Source of the DNA: Fragilariopsis cylindrus CCMP1102
Taxonomy: Eukaryota; Bacillariophyta; Bacillariophyceae; Bacillariales; Bacillariaceae
Length of the DNA stretch: 64,000 nucleotides
Direction: 5' to 3'
NCBI GenBank assembly: GCA_900095095.1
Contig: FMBT01000309.1
Coordinates: 186,001-250,000 of the forward strand
The notes under the pieces were generated by a model. It was not told where the DNA came from. It ran no database searches and saw only the letters and a list, made by a program, of their open reading frames with translations. Below, piece by piece: positions 22,273 through 33,975 of the stretch. Each line of letters opens with the position of its first letter. Position 1 is the first letter of the stretch. The position numbers were made by a program, and so were the translations under genes.

Positions 22273-25200
22273 ATGAAATTCAGTAGTACATCGCCGTCTT
22301 ACTGTATTTTCTTTTGGTGGTCAGGACTGGTCGGATGCTTAATCACCACTACTGGATTCGCTGTTGATCAGTCAAAATTTCGAACATGTGAATCGACTTC
22401 CTTCTGCCGTCGTCATCGGGGGCAACATTCAGAAAGTTTGTATCAATATCAAATTGATATAGATTCGGTTAAATTCCATCTTCCTCCTAATAAAGAAAAC
22501 AAAGATAATGAGAATGATATCAATGATCCAAGCGGTGATGATGGCGATATTGTCGATCAACAGCCGGTAGAGGACGAAAAAAAGGAAGGTGGCGAAAGTA
22601 CTGGGCTGTGGAAATCTTTACAAGATCGTATATTGGGTGTGGATCATTCAGACGACGACTCTCAAAATCAAAAAGATCCATATGTGAGGGGACCACCTCC
22701 TACACTGACTGGTATCTTAAAAAATACTGCCATAGATACATCTACGGGTGGAAAAGAATATTTAGACTTTTCCATTCATGCTTTATCAGATGGTCTGATA
22801 CGGATGCGTATTACTGAGGTGTATAAAACAGGAGGAAAAGCAGCAAACGGCCATCATAGCACAAAACACGATAAGGCACGTATCACATATGATGAATTGG
22901 TCTTAACCGTAGACAATTTGGAAACGGCTGAGCATGCACGATGGATTCGACCTGGAGAAGAATATTTAGTAGACTTACTTGGAAGCAAAGATGAGGCTAC
23001 ACAGTATATGGGATTACAATATGGTGATCATCCTGCACCTAATGGCGACGAGAAGAATGGTATGCTTTTACTACTGCGATTGGATTCATTTGCTACCCAT
23101 TTGTATCGAGAGGCAGATTTAAAACAAGGACCGATCATATCCATGGGTGACAAGAAAATGACTCACTTTGAAATCCGTCGTAATAAGGATAGTACGACTA
23201 CAGATGATCCTAATTCAGGTGATGATAACGATGATGAAGAAAAACCGGATAACAATATGGTAATCGATGAAGAAAACAAGGACGTAGACCAATCTGAAAA
23301 GGAAATTGTTGGATACTGGGAAGATGGTTTGGCAATCTATGCGGATGGTACACGGGAAGAACGAAAGGTGGATAAAAATCAAGTAGACCGTCGTCAATTA
23401 AGCGAGTTAGAGTTAGACAGGGAAGGACTATGGGAAGAAAAGTTTCAATCACATACTGATCATAAACCTCATGGACCCATGAGTGTTGGTTCTGATATTA
23501 CTTTTCCAGGATCCAAGTTCTTGTATGGACTTCCTGAACATGCCTCGTCGACTGTATTAAAGAATACTGTTGGTAGTAATGCTGAATACGAACATCCATA
23601 TCGTCTTTACAATCTTGATGTTTTCGAATATGACTTAGATGTTCCCATGGCTTTGTACGGTGCTGTTCCACTGCTTGTCAGTCAAAGTGTGAAAACGGGA
23701 ACCTCTGGAGTATTTTGGTTCAACCCTTCTGAAACATATATTGATATTAACGACGATGATAGTGGTAGTAAGACATCTCATTGGATGAGTGAAAGTGGGA
23801 TAATTGATGTCTTTTTCATTCCCGGTCCAACTCCTAAAGATTTTTATCGCCAATATGCAAAATTGACCGGGACAACACCTCTTCCGCCTATATTTAGTCT
23901 TGGATACCATCAATGCCGTTGGAACTACAAGGATGAACAAGATGTACATCAAGTCCACGACAAATTTGAGGAGCTTGACTATCCATACGATGTTTTGTGG
24001 CTTGATATTGAACATACTGATGGTAAAAGATACTTTACTTGGGACAAGAATTTGTTCCCAAATCCAAAGACGATGCAAGAAAAGCTATGGTCACAGGGCC
24101 GACGCATGGTATGTTAAAAGTTGTCCTTCGAACATGCGATTAGCTGCTCTGTAATGATGTGCGCATCATACAGAATCTACCCTTCAATTTTGCTTGTCTA
24201 TTTAAACAACTAACAATACGTTATTTTTCTTCCCATGAAGGTGACTATCGTGGATCCACATGTCAAACGCGACAATGGATACTACATTCATAAGGATGCT
24301 ACCGCGAAGGGTTTATACATCAAAGACAGAGATGGAGAGAAGGATTTCGATGGATGGTGCTGGCCAGGATCTTCATCATATCTTGATTTCACCGATGAAA
24401 AGGCAAGATCGTGGTGGGCCGATCAATTTGCTTATGATCGTTACCATGGATCGACTCCCACGTTGTATACCTGGAACGATATGAATGAACCCTCTGTTTT
24501 TAATGGACCAGAAATTACCATGCAAAAGGATCTTTTGAACCTCCATGGAGATGAACATCGTGAATGGCACAATCTGTACGGGATGCTATTCCAGCGCTCG
24601 ACAATGGAAGGTTTGATTCGTAGAAATAAGGAAGAAAATATTCGACCTTTTGTACTCAGTAGATCATTCTTTGCTGGAAGTCAAAAATATGGCTCTATCT
24701 GGACTGGTGATAACGCTGCCGAGTGGTCTCACTTGGAGATTGCTGCACCGATGCTCCTCAGTCTCAATGTAGGGGCTCTTTCTTTCGTAGGAGCCGATGT
24801 CGGTGGGTTCTTTGGCAATACAGATGCTGAATTGATGACTCGCTGGATGCAAGCAGGTGCCTATCAACCTTTCTTCCGGGGACATGCTCATCACGATGCA
24901 AAAAGAAGAGAACCCTGGATGTTTGGAGATGAAACAATGGTTCGATTGAGAAAGGCATCGATGGCTCGATATGCTTTGTTGCCCTTTTGGTATACAGTAT
25001 TCCACGAGGCTAGCATAACGGGAATGCCTGTGATGAGAACAATGTGGATGCAATACCCACAAATCGAATCGTTATATTCCATTGACGATCAATATATAAT
25101 TGGTTCAGACCTCTTGGTCAAACCCGTGACAGCTCCTGGTGTGACTGATTCGGTTGTTAAGTTTCCTGGAGATAACGTTTGGTACGATGCAGAAAGTCTT

Positions 25201-25721
25201 GTGCTAGTGTCAAAACGAGGAAAGGAAGGAACGGTCCAGGAAATCACAGTTCCAAGTGACATAGATACAGTCCCAGTCTTTCAACGTGGAGGATCTGTAA
25301 TTCCTCGAAATTAAGATTACGACGCAGCTCCCACACCATGACTCGTGATCCATATACATTGTACGTTGCCCTGGATACAGATGGCTCCGCATCTGGTGAG
25401 TTGTATATGGACGACGAAAACACGTTTAACTATGTGAATAAAAATGAATTTGCTTCAGCTAAGTTCACGGTCGAAATAGGTGGAAAGTATGGTTACATAA
25501 GAAATTCTGCAACCGTAGGAGAGGGATGGAAAGGAATATCAGAAGAAACGAATAAAATGATCGAGAGGATAATTGTTATGGGAGTGGAAAAACACCCACA
25601 AAGCGTGGACGAAGTTGGAGAAAGTCTGGGCTTCACACATGACAGCAATGCGCACGTATTAGTTATTCGCAAGCCCGAACTTTCTGCTTTGGTAGACTGG
25701 GAGGTCAAAATTACATTTTAG
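22273..25721 (+). CDS. GANAB: Glucosidase II alpha subunit (GH31)
   Basis: Two exons: 22273-24108 and 24241-25721; intron of 132 bp (GTATGT...GAAG). The enzyme trims the two inner glucoses from N-glycans in the ER and drives the calnexin/calreticulin cycle. Order: signal peptide (MKFSSTSPSYCIFFWWSG...), the glucosidase II-specific FRTCESTSFCRRHRG, an acidic linker, the N-terminal beta-sandwich, then the GH31 barrel: VLWLDIEHTDGKRYFTWD, nucleophile Asp in YTWNDMNEPSVF, acid/base Asp in SIWTGDNAAEW, and FFRGHAHHDAKRREPW. The frame breaks at 25308-25310 (AAA). Restoring one A there gives PRK then LRLRRSSHTMTRDP, the family's conserved continuation, and the C-terminal beta domain follows to 25721. 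As written, the protein stops early after IPRN. Confidence 0.95.
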
Positions 25722-26010
25722 ACCACTTCTATATAAGAGCTTCGAGCATAAGTTAAAGGAAAATAATAAACCTCTAATTTTGTACTTTAAGGATAAAGGA
25801 TGTAGAATTTCGTCTTCCTGGCAACCTGTTTGTTTTTCCCACACTTTTTACGCTCTCCCTGATCCACATCCTATAGCTACACCAGTACTGATATACTTGA
25901 TATACTTAAATTTGTTAGTGTTTTCTGTAGTCTTGAATGTCGTCCGGATCATCAACTGACACCCTAATCCAATCTTAATTGGAGACCGAACTGTATCTTC
26001 CAAGATTAAT
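25722..26010. other. Short convergent intergenic region
   Basis: 3' flanks of glucosidase II (+) and the ArfGAP gene (-). Nothing else seen. Confidence 0.4.
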
Positions 26011-27870
26011 TCATGCCAGCAAATCAATATCCATCAAAAGGATAGCATTACTAATATCCGTGTGTAGTGAGTGTTTGTCTATGATTTCTTTCAGTCGATT
26101 GACTTCCTCTTGTAATTCTTTAGCCCGATTCTTCCAAGACGTAAGTTCTGTATCTTTTTCGCTCAATTCTCGTTCGATACGTGCGATGTAATGCTCTCCG
26201 CTGTCTGATGACCGAACTCTTGATGGTAGAGCTACTTCATGCATATGTTCATCGTCTTCGTATTGTGTAGCCAAAATGTTACCAACTAGCATGTTATTCA
26301 CTCTATTCATATTGTTTGACCAGGAAGAATCAGCCCCAATATTCATTTTCTTCATTCCCCCAGTACCATCTGCAAATACTTTTAATCGCTCTCGCAAAGT
26401 TCTTGGACTACTAGGGATGTCAGGTTTAGATGACGAATTTCCGAATCCTTCCATTCTTGAAGAACTTTCGTGTAAGGAGCCGGATTTATTCTCTTTGTTG
26501 ATGAAGAACGACTTTGTTGAAAGGCTTCGTCTTGTTAGTATAGGTCGATGTCTATTAAATATAACTTTGGGAAGAATATCGACTCGTTCATCGTATTCGT
26601 CATTTTCATCTTCATCATCACTTTGCTCATCCAGATCGTTAGAGCTATCGTCAGAGCTATTGTCGAGATAATTTTCTGATCTTTTATCCTCGGAACTGCC
26701 ATTGCAGTCTATCACAACTGAAGTCGGCGAGCGAAATGAGGTTGGTCCGTTATCGTTATCAATATCGTCCTTGGCTGTTTCTAGAGGTGTAAAAAGCATA
26801 AGATCAAGTTCTTCCGTGTCTTTGCTGTTCGCGTCGTTTTCTTCTATACTATTTGAGCTATTCGTCTTGTAGGAAAGGTTACTGACAGAAATATCTCCTC
26901 CACCTCTATTATTCGAGTCCTCTTCTTCTTCTTCACCGTTTGAGCTTGAGTTTATGAGAGCTTCCGATTCTTTTCCTTCTACATTTAATCCATGTTTTCT
27001 CCAATGTCTTAAGTTCCCCCATACTCTTCTCCGTTTCTCATTGAGAGTCGGTTTCTGGATTCCAAGCACATTGTTGTCTTCCTCATCTTCATTATTGCCA
27101 CCTTCGTCATTTTCAGAAAGCAAAGAAATTTTTTGGTTGCCAATATTGTTTGACATAGATGATAGATCGACCATTGTCGTTGTGTTAGAAGATTTTTCAG
27201 TAGGGTGTGGATCACTCCCAAATCCTTCCATTATTTTAACAGCACCACCCACTTGATTACTACTACTATTACTAGATGATCGTATTGAATTATATTCTTT
27301 TTTTTCATCATCATCTTTAATATTGTCATTGTCTTGTTTATCGTTATCGTCTTGTACATTATCTGCTACTTTTAGTAATTCAGTTGGTTCCGGTTGACCA
27401 TCCATACGTGCATCTAAAATTTGTTGATATAATTGTCCTTGTGGTGTTCTGTATTTATTTTGTATGGATGTTAATGTTGTTTTGGATATTCGGAATGATG
27501 TTGAAATCTTAATACCTTGTGATGAAAGAAATTCACGACATGCAATATTCCCACCCGAAATTTTCATTCTTTTGATTTGTTGATCCGACCAGGAATCCAT
27601 TCTTACACTTCTAACAAAAGAGATATGTGTTCCTAATGATCGATGTGGACCACTACAGTCTAAACACATAAATATACCTAATGTTACGGAGGCCCATTCA
27701 GGTGTTTTACGATCACAATCAATACATCTAGTATTCCCGGGTAATGCACGTAATTCTTGTAAATCATTGGAATTCATCATATGTGATTGTGATGTAGAAG
27801 AAGATGATGCCATCTTATTTCGTCGTGTCGTGTCGTCGTAATCGTTGTTGAATCTTTTATTTGTTGGCAT
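26011..27870 (-). CDS. ArfGAP domain protein with C-terminal coiled coil
   Basis: About 619 residues. The ArfGAP zinc finger lies near the N-terminus: [24 protein letters not shown] (C-x2-C-x16-C-x2-C; split here by spacing only), followed by the arginine finger in [16 protein letters not shown]. ArfGAPs stimulate GTP hydrolysis by Arf GTPases in vesicle traffic. Then comes a long acidic, Ser/Asn-rich region and, near the C-terminus, a coiled coil ([20 protein letters not shown] and so on). The start is ATG 27870 (MPTNKRFNN); another good ATG is MASSSSTSQ about 19 residues later. No PH, BAR or ankyrin domain is visible, so it is closest to small ArfGAPs (SMAP/AGD type). Single exon. Confidence 0.9.
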   Translation of the reverse strand: MPTNKRFNNDYDDTTRRNKMASSSSTSQSHMMNSNDLQELRALPGNTRCIDCDRKTPEWASVTLGIFMCLDCSGPHRSLGTHISFVRSVRMDSWSDQQIKRMKISGGNIACREFLSSQGIKISTSFRISKTTLTSIQNKYRTPQGQLYQQILDARMDGQPEPTELLKVADNVQDDNDKQDNDNIKDDDEKKEYNSIRSSSNSSSNQVGGAVKIMEGFGSDPHPTEKSSNTTTMVDLSSMSNNIGNQKISLLSENDEGGNNEDEEDNNVLGIQKPTLNEKRRRVWGNLRHWRKHGLNVEGKESEALINSSSNGEEEEEDSNNRGGGDISVSNLSYKTNSSNSIEENDANSKDTEELDLMLFTPLETAKDDIDNDNGPTSFRSPTSVVIDCNGSSEDKRSENYLDNSSDDSSNDLDEQSDDEDENDEYDERVDILPKVIFNRHRPILTRRSLSTKSFFINKENKSGSLHESSSRMEGFGNSSSKPDIPSSPRTLRERLKVFADGTGGMKKMNIGADSSWSNNMNRVNNMLVGNILATQYEDDEHMHEVALPSRVRSSDSGEHYIARIERELSEKDTELTSWKNRAKELQEEVNRLKEIIDKHSLHTDISNAILLMDIDLLA

Positions 27871-29246
27871 TAACACAGATGTCGTTCGTTTGTTGACAGG
27901 TGATGTACAGTAGGAATAGAGTTCAGTACATTTTTCTCTGTCGACCTGCAATTACTCAACTCTGGTAATCAACATGTTTTATGTTACAATGATTTGGTAT
28001 GGTAGTATGGTTCTTCGTCTCATCTTCACCTACAGTTTTACCTAAAAGTATATCTTGCTTTACGTATGTCTGCAATAATGAGACGTAAAGAAGATGCCCA
28101 AAATGCTAAGGCGAAGCATAATATACGGTATTTTGCGCTGTATTTTTGGTATCTGTAAAAAACCCGAATTATATATGCCCCAGAAATTGAAAGTCGATCA
28201 CGCTCCTCAACTATATTATAATGTAGATTTATTTGTGTGTATTTTATTTATTATTATTATTTTAACACCACTTTTCACATAAACAAACTTACCGTGCTAA
28301 CTTGCATACTGTTGATATATATGTATATATACATACATATAGCTCTCTCTCTCTTCTCTCTCTTGCTAAAGTTGGATTCAATTGTTGATGATCATGTATG
28401 ATGTGGACTCAAGCTGGTAGTAGTATAATCTTTTGCCTTGTTTTCAATTAATTGATTCAATCAATAATTTTGACGCTATGACATTGCCTAAATAATATTG
28501 TAATACTGGCTTCACTCTGTGTGACCTATGAATACAACTTCTTGTATGCTGTACTATTAGGTATCTTTTTTTGTCCTAATTGATATGATTGTACCCCACA
28601 AAAATAATAACACACTCTAACAAAACTACGACATAGACCAGCAATAGTTTAGTTGGTACAAGTAATACACTACCTTGAACTTGTTCAAGTATTATTGTTT
28701 GGATGAGAGTGCATTGTTTACCCCTCTTTGCTGTTGCATTTTGCTGTACAAGTATGTAGTTGTATTGTAGCTGACCATAAACCACGTACAACTTTAATTT
28801 ACAGCACATTACATACAGTAGTATAATAGTGCACTCTAAAAAGTCACACAATTTTATGCGCGTTCGACAAATTATGTTCCCGCCAAAGAAAAAGGATTCC
28901 TCGCATTTAATTACGGCAATGCGCTCAGAAAAGTGAAAAGATTGTTGGCTGTTTTGTTGTGGTCAAATTATTGATACCAAAGCTCTACCTTGGTTGTTTC
29001 CATACAGTAGTTCCATTGTGAATTTTGTACTTGTTGGACTATCAATCGTATACCTTACCATCGAATTGCTTCCACATAAGATAGTCATTCATTCTCATTT
29101 CAATTTAAAGCACGACAAAATTCAGCAAGCAAGCAAGCAAAAGGCTTATTTTATTCATTCGTACACGTCTTAGTATATACAAATCAAGTTTTTCAAAAGT
29201 ACGATAACAAACAAACAAACAAACAACAATAATAATAATCAATAGC
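27871..29246. other. Divergent intergenic region
   Basis: About 1.4 kb of AT-rich sequence between the ArfGAP (-) and CAF-1 p60 (+) genes. Contains a CT-rich simple stretch (28342-28366), a short perfect hairpin CTTGAAC-TT-GTTCAAG (28674-28689), and TACAGTA at 27906, 28814 and 29003. No gene recognised. Confidence 0.45.
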
Positions 29247-31324
29247 ATGAAGGTTGAAACACCACAAATCCTATGGAATAGCGAGGCAGATAAAGGGATA
29301 AATGCGCCTCTATTGTCGATCGATATTATTGCAAGTGGTATTGCTAATATCACTCAGCAGAGCAAAAGCAATCAGAGTCAAAACGAATACTCTCATGTTT
29401 TGGTAACGGCTGGAAATGCTACAAGCATTAATCTTTGGAAGGTTTCTTTTGGACAGCAGCAGCAGCAGCAGCAGCAACAGGCAACCGAAAAATCAGCAAG
29501 AGGTGACAGTAATAATGATTCTAGTATATCCGAAAATAATAGTAGTATCTTTCAAAAACAGACCCGGCCGCTCTTTAATAAAATTGATTACATGATGAGC
29601 CTGACCCGGCACGACGTCGCTGTGAATTGTGTTGCATTTTCACCGGATGGTTTGCATTTAGCAACGGCTGGTGATTCTGGTAATATCATTATCTGGTCTG
29701 TTCCTGTTCATAAACGTGGGAATAATAATGGTCGTCATTTCTGGTCGACACTGAGCAGCGAAAAGGATTTGACAGTACGAATTGTTAGTACTCATTGCGA
29801 GGGTGTTGTTGATTTATCATGGAGTGCGGATTCGAAACGATTTTCTGTCGGCACAATCGATTCCTGTTTATTAATTTACGAAGATAAATTCTATGGGGTA
29901 AATGCTTGCAGTCCAGAAACTCATCAAAAGGAAAGTGAATGGCAACTCGTTTTTCGTAACTCAGAACATGGATCTTTCGTTCAAGGTGTTGCATATGATC
30001 CTCTTGGTGTGTACATTGCTAGTATGGGTGGAGATCGGACGGTACGGGTCTTCCCTCGTAAAACTCCACAGAAATCGAAAAAGAAGGTATTACGACCTGC
30101 CAATACAAGCACTGCTAGTACTAATGCAGCTCTCGTTACTCCTCCACCTCAAGACCATCAACGTTTGGTAGCACAAATCTTAACCGAAGCTAAGTTGGAG
30201 GTAGGAAAACCGAAACGTATCAAGCAACGATCAATAATGGTGGAAGATACTTCAAAAGTAATAATAATAATAATGACAAGACTTCTGAAAAAACCATGAA
30301 GCAAATCAAGCACAAACTATTTGTTGACGAATCAAACTGCGAATCATTTTTTCGAAGATTGAACTGGACAGTCGATGGAGCCTTCTTGGTAACCCCAGCA
30401 GCACTATGGCACGAAGAAAACGGTACTAAAACTACCTCGTCCTCTGGTAGTCCATTATTTTCCACATATCTCTTTGCGCGTCATCGATTTGATGAACCTT
30501 ACCGAGTACTGACTGGTCTAGACAAACCATCTGTTGTTGTTCGGCCCAATCCTGTCCTCTTTGCGTTACCTCCCTCAGTACTTGAAAACTCCAAGGAGAA
30601 TCAACTTCCTATCAACAAAAAGGTTTCTAAAAATCATCCACCTGGTTCGATTAGTCCAACTGGTCTACCATATCGTTCGATATTTGCTGTTCTAACATTG
30701 GATAGTATACTAATTTATGACACCCATCACGCTGCACCACTTTCGGTGATTCAGGGATTACACTATTCAGGTCTGACGGACTGCTGTTGGTCACCTGATG
30801 GTATGAATCTTATGGTTTGTAGCTCGGATGGATATATCTCAATGGTCAACTTTAATAATGGAGATCTTGGGGAAGTATATACACCAACTCTTTCTTCTGC
30901 TGATGTATCATCTTCTCGAAGCGACACACTTTCTACGATACAAAAAATGGAGGTACTGCCACCGCCGGTGGATTTACCACCTCTTCCTCCATGTGACAAA
31001 GATTCCTTGTCATCGGTTCTGGTAGCTCCTGCTGCCAAGAAGGCCAAAAAGACAAGAATTACTCCAACCCTTGTCTCCACTGGGGTCCAGTCAACTTCAA
31101 CTAATGTAACAGAAGGAGTGATATCATCAGTATTATCAGCACAAGCAACTACAAATATGACAACATCAAAACGTGCTATTTCTGAAACGGAAATAGTGGG
31201 AGAAGCTGTAACAAAGCTGTCACTTGGCGGTGAAGTGAACATAGCTGCTGCTGCTGCTGCCGGGGAGAAACCAAAGAAGAAAAAGAAGCGAATTCAGCCA
31301 CAGTTGATATCCACTAGTTTTTGA
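29247..31324 (+). CDS. CHAF1B: CAF-1 p60 subunit, WD40 histone chaperone component
   Basis: CAF-1 deposits H3-H4 on newly replicated DNA. The start MKVETPQILWNS matches the conserved MKVxTxEIxWH opening of p60. WD repeats follow: VTAGNATSINLWKVSF, LTRHDVAVNCVAFSPDGLHLATAGDSGNIIIWSV, EGVVDLSWSADSKRF, VQGVAYDPLGVYIASMGGDRTVRVF, then the family-typical CESFFRRLNWTVDGAFLVTPAA, LPYRSIFAVLTLDSILIYDT and TDCCWSPDGMNLMVCSSDGYIS. A poly-Gln run lies near residue 75 and a Lys-rich tail ends the protein. The reading frame breaks in a linker: adding one A to the AAAA run at 30254-30257 gives SKSNNNNNDKTSEKTMKQ and joins both halves. As written, the first half stops at 30299. Confidence 0.93.
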
Positions 31325-32135
31325 GAACAACCATTAATACTACGAACGAAACTGAATGGAATGTTGGGTATAAGTAGGAGCTTTACTCGTGGTTAGAATA
31401 CGTCGAGTCCAAGTCAGCTCTATTCAGAATGCATTAGGGGCTTCTTTGTTGTGGCATAATTTAATTTTAATAACACTAATAAATAATATGTATAGATATT
31501 TATCTTTAGCGTGCCGTCTTCACTTATCCTACTCTACGCATGTAATGTGAAATTATGTATCAGTTTCATGATCGGTAAATAGATCTTGTTCGTGAGATAT
31601 CCGCAATGTACGTGCGTTAGTGTATTGATTTATTTCCCCGCATTCGTTACAAATCGATCGGAACGAATGATAAAGAAGTATACATAGTCTCCTTTTTCCA
31701 GTTACAGATAATACTGAATATTGTAAAAAACGAAGCAACTTTCATTATAATTGGTTTTACTACAACAAGGGAGGTCGATGAGTGTAGAATAAGTAAGAAG
31801 AACGAAAAGTGGAACATGAGAGCTTCTAAAAAGTAGATAATATGAAGAGTGTGGGATACGACTAAAACTGGATGGGGTGTATGTGCAATATCATTAGATT
31901 TTTTAGTATCAATTCTTCGGTGACCGTTGTTGGTGACTAGTCAAATATGATTTCATAGTTTTATTGCGTATTTTATTTTTATGTACAGAATTACATCTAA
32001 CTAACCGTACATGACGCCCATTATTCTCATTCACACTCCATCGTGATGAAAGAAAAAAATACATCAATAAAAAAGGAAAAGAATAGAGACACAAATTATC
32101 CCAACGTATCTGTATTCGGTGCAGATTTTATTTAT
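31325..32135. other. Convergent intergenic region, no gene seen
   Basis: 3' flanks of CAF-1 p60 (+) and the SUMO protease (-). AT-rich; short open frames lack protein-like features. Confidence 0.4.
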
Positions 32136-33975
32136 CTATATAATTGCTTTTCCATTCAGTATGGAAAGCGCAATTCGTTCCCTGCATTGGTTGATGTGGT
32201 TTTGATTGAATACCAAGGCAGTATCTTTTGACAAAAAGTCAGCAAACATGCAGGTAAACACACCACAATCATGCCCTATATAATATAGTATAAAATAGAA
32301 ATAGTTCAACTAAGTGAGACGACGAGGAAACAAAGCTAACAACATGACAGTCTGAAGGTGTAAATGTATTAATCATACGTACCATTCCTTTGGCGTGGTG
32401 TTGCCCGTTGGGTAGGAACCAATTCCCATTCATCTATGTCAGTAAGAGGAGTCTTTTTCTTATCCATATGTTCATCTTGGATGTAACTAAAGAGAGCATT
32501 TAGGTATCTACTACCATCAGATCCCATGCTATCAAAAATTTCGATGCGTTTCTTCTTCATGAAGATTACTGCAGCAATCCAATGCATATTACCCATATTA
32601 ATTGGGAAAAGAATTTTGTCAAGCTTAAAAATATCCTTGCCTGGTACTTTCTTGGACCATCGTTTCACATTCCTGTATTCATACTTTCCATCACAGGAGG
32701 CACTCCCTTCATTCAGAATTTTGGTGATAAAAAAGGATTTAAAGAAATGTGATCTTTGACGAGTAGGATCTATCTTGCACAATTCTTCGTCACGCTTTGA
32801 CAGCATCAGGTAAAAGTAGTGAATGACTTCATCGTTAAGCCACATTCCAGGTTTCAATGTTTGCATAGACTGTCTTTGGACAGAATCCATACCATCTTGG
32901 GAGATAATATCCTCGTCATGACCATATCCATAAATGGCATTTTGAATACTGCGCTGTTCCTCTTCGTTAAAGGGTCGCATTAAGGATGCTGCCCGCTTTT
33001 TTGCTTCCTCGGCTTCCATTCGCTCTTCAAGTTTCTTTCTCGCATCACTGTCACGCAACGCTGTCTCCATTTGTTCTGCTGTTCGAATTCGGGCATTAAA
33101 TTGCATATCAGCCTTTTCGATTGATTCTCTTCGCCGAAGTGTATTTAAATCCTCTTCCTCCTCTGGTTCGTCTCCCGTCGTTTTTTTCGTCTTATCGACC
33201 GACCGCCGTTGCTCATCAGGATATGAAGCAATTTGTTTCCACTTCTCGTTAGTGACGGATAAAGTACTGATATTTTCTTGAACATCATCAATTGCTGCCT
33301 CCAGATTCTTGGCATGCATTTTGCGATAGATGATGAATCGTTGGATTGTATCGCTAGTATTCCCGAATCGTGGCTATTATTTTTAATTTCTTGAGTTGCA
33401 GGAAAAATAGGGTCTTCTTCGGCAAAGCAAAGGACATCTTCCAAGCACTTCTTGGCTTCTTCCCATGAGGAAATTACCCTATTTCTAGATGATGGAAGTT
33501 TCTCGAGCCGATTGAGTGCACCCATCCATTCATAACGTAAACGCATTGATTCTTTTTCGTTTTTCTTGGCTCTGCCCTGGAATTTAAATGAAAATGTTCC
33601 CCTCGAAGTTTTTGTCCGTCCTAATTTCCCAAGCTTACGTATTTGAGACAAAAATCCATGATGCTCATCAATATTAACCTTAGAATGACTTTCTAAACAT
33701 GCCTGACTTTGTCCCAAGGCGTTAGCCATTTCAAGAACCGTACATTTTTGGTCCGAGCTCGAATGTAGAAGATCTATGATCTCGCGTTGAATGGTAGCGG
33801 CGGTGGAGATATTGATATCAACTTGCATTTTTGCATCAATTCTATTATCTGGATTATTATTTGGTCGCAAGGACGTAACAGTCAGAGTTGTAGTGGGCAA
33901 TTTTTTCGTAGTTAATAAAGCGGAGGAATGTTTGGACGAAGGACTCGTAGTAACATTTCCTGCTGTTCTCGTCAT
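32136..33975 (-). CDS. Ulp1/SENP-type SUMO protease
   Basis: Exons: 32384-33975 region (ending at 32383) and 32136-32275; intron 32276-32382 (107 bp), donor GTACGT, acceptor TATATAG. The last exon, too short to be seen as an open frame with ATG, supplies the catalytic cysteine: PRQRNG joins HDCGVFTCMFADFLS. The triad is complete: His in MGNMHW, Asp in IEIFDSMGS, Gln in TPRQRNG and Cys. LNDEVIHYFYLML opens the C48 domain. A frame break lies at 33319-33322: adding one A to that A-run (minus strand) gives SSIAK then MHAKNLEAAIDD, fusing an N-terminal region of about 220 residues, of unknown function, to the protease. Start taken at ATG 33975 (MTRTAGNV); the frame opens upstream from TTG. The family matures and removes SUMO. 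Confidence 0.9.

Noticed and set aside
26276-26671. Antisense frame inside the ArfGAP gene (and similar ones in most genes)
   Set aside because: These mirror the codon bias of the real gene on the other strand and carry no independent features.
28674-28689. Hairpin CTTGAAC-TT-GTTCAAG as a non-coding RNA or terminator
   Set aside because: Seven-bp stem only, isolated, and no RNA family features around it.
30258-30301. A 44-nt GT...AG intron to explain the CAF-1 p60 frame break
   Set aside because: Shorter than any other intron here and it would remove the natural Asn-rich linker; a missing A in AAAA is simpler.
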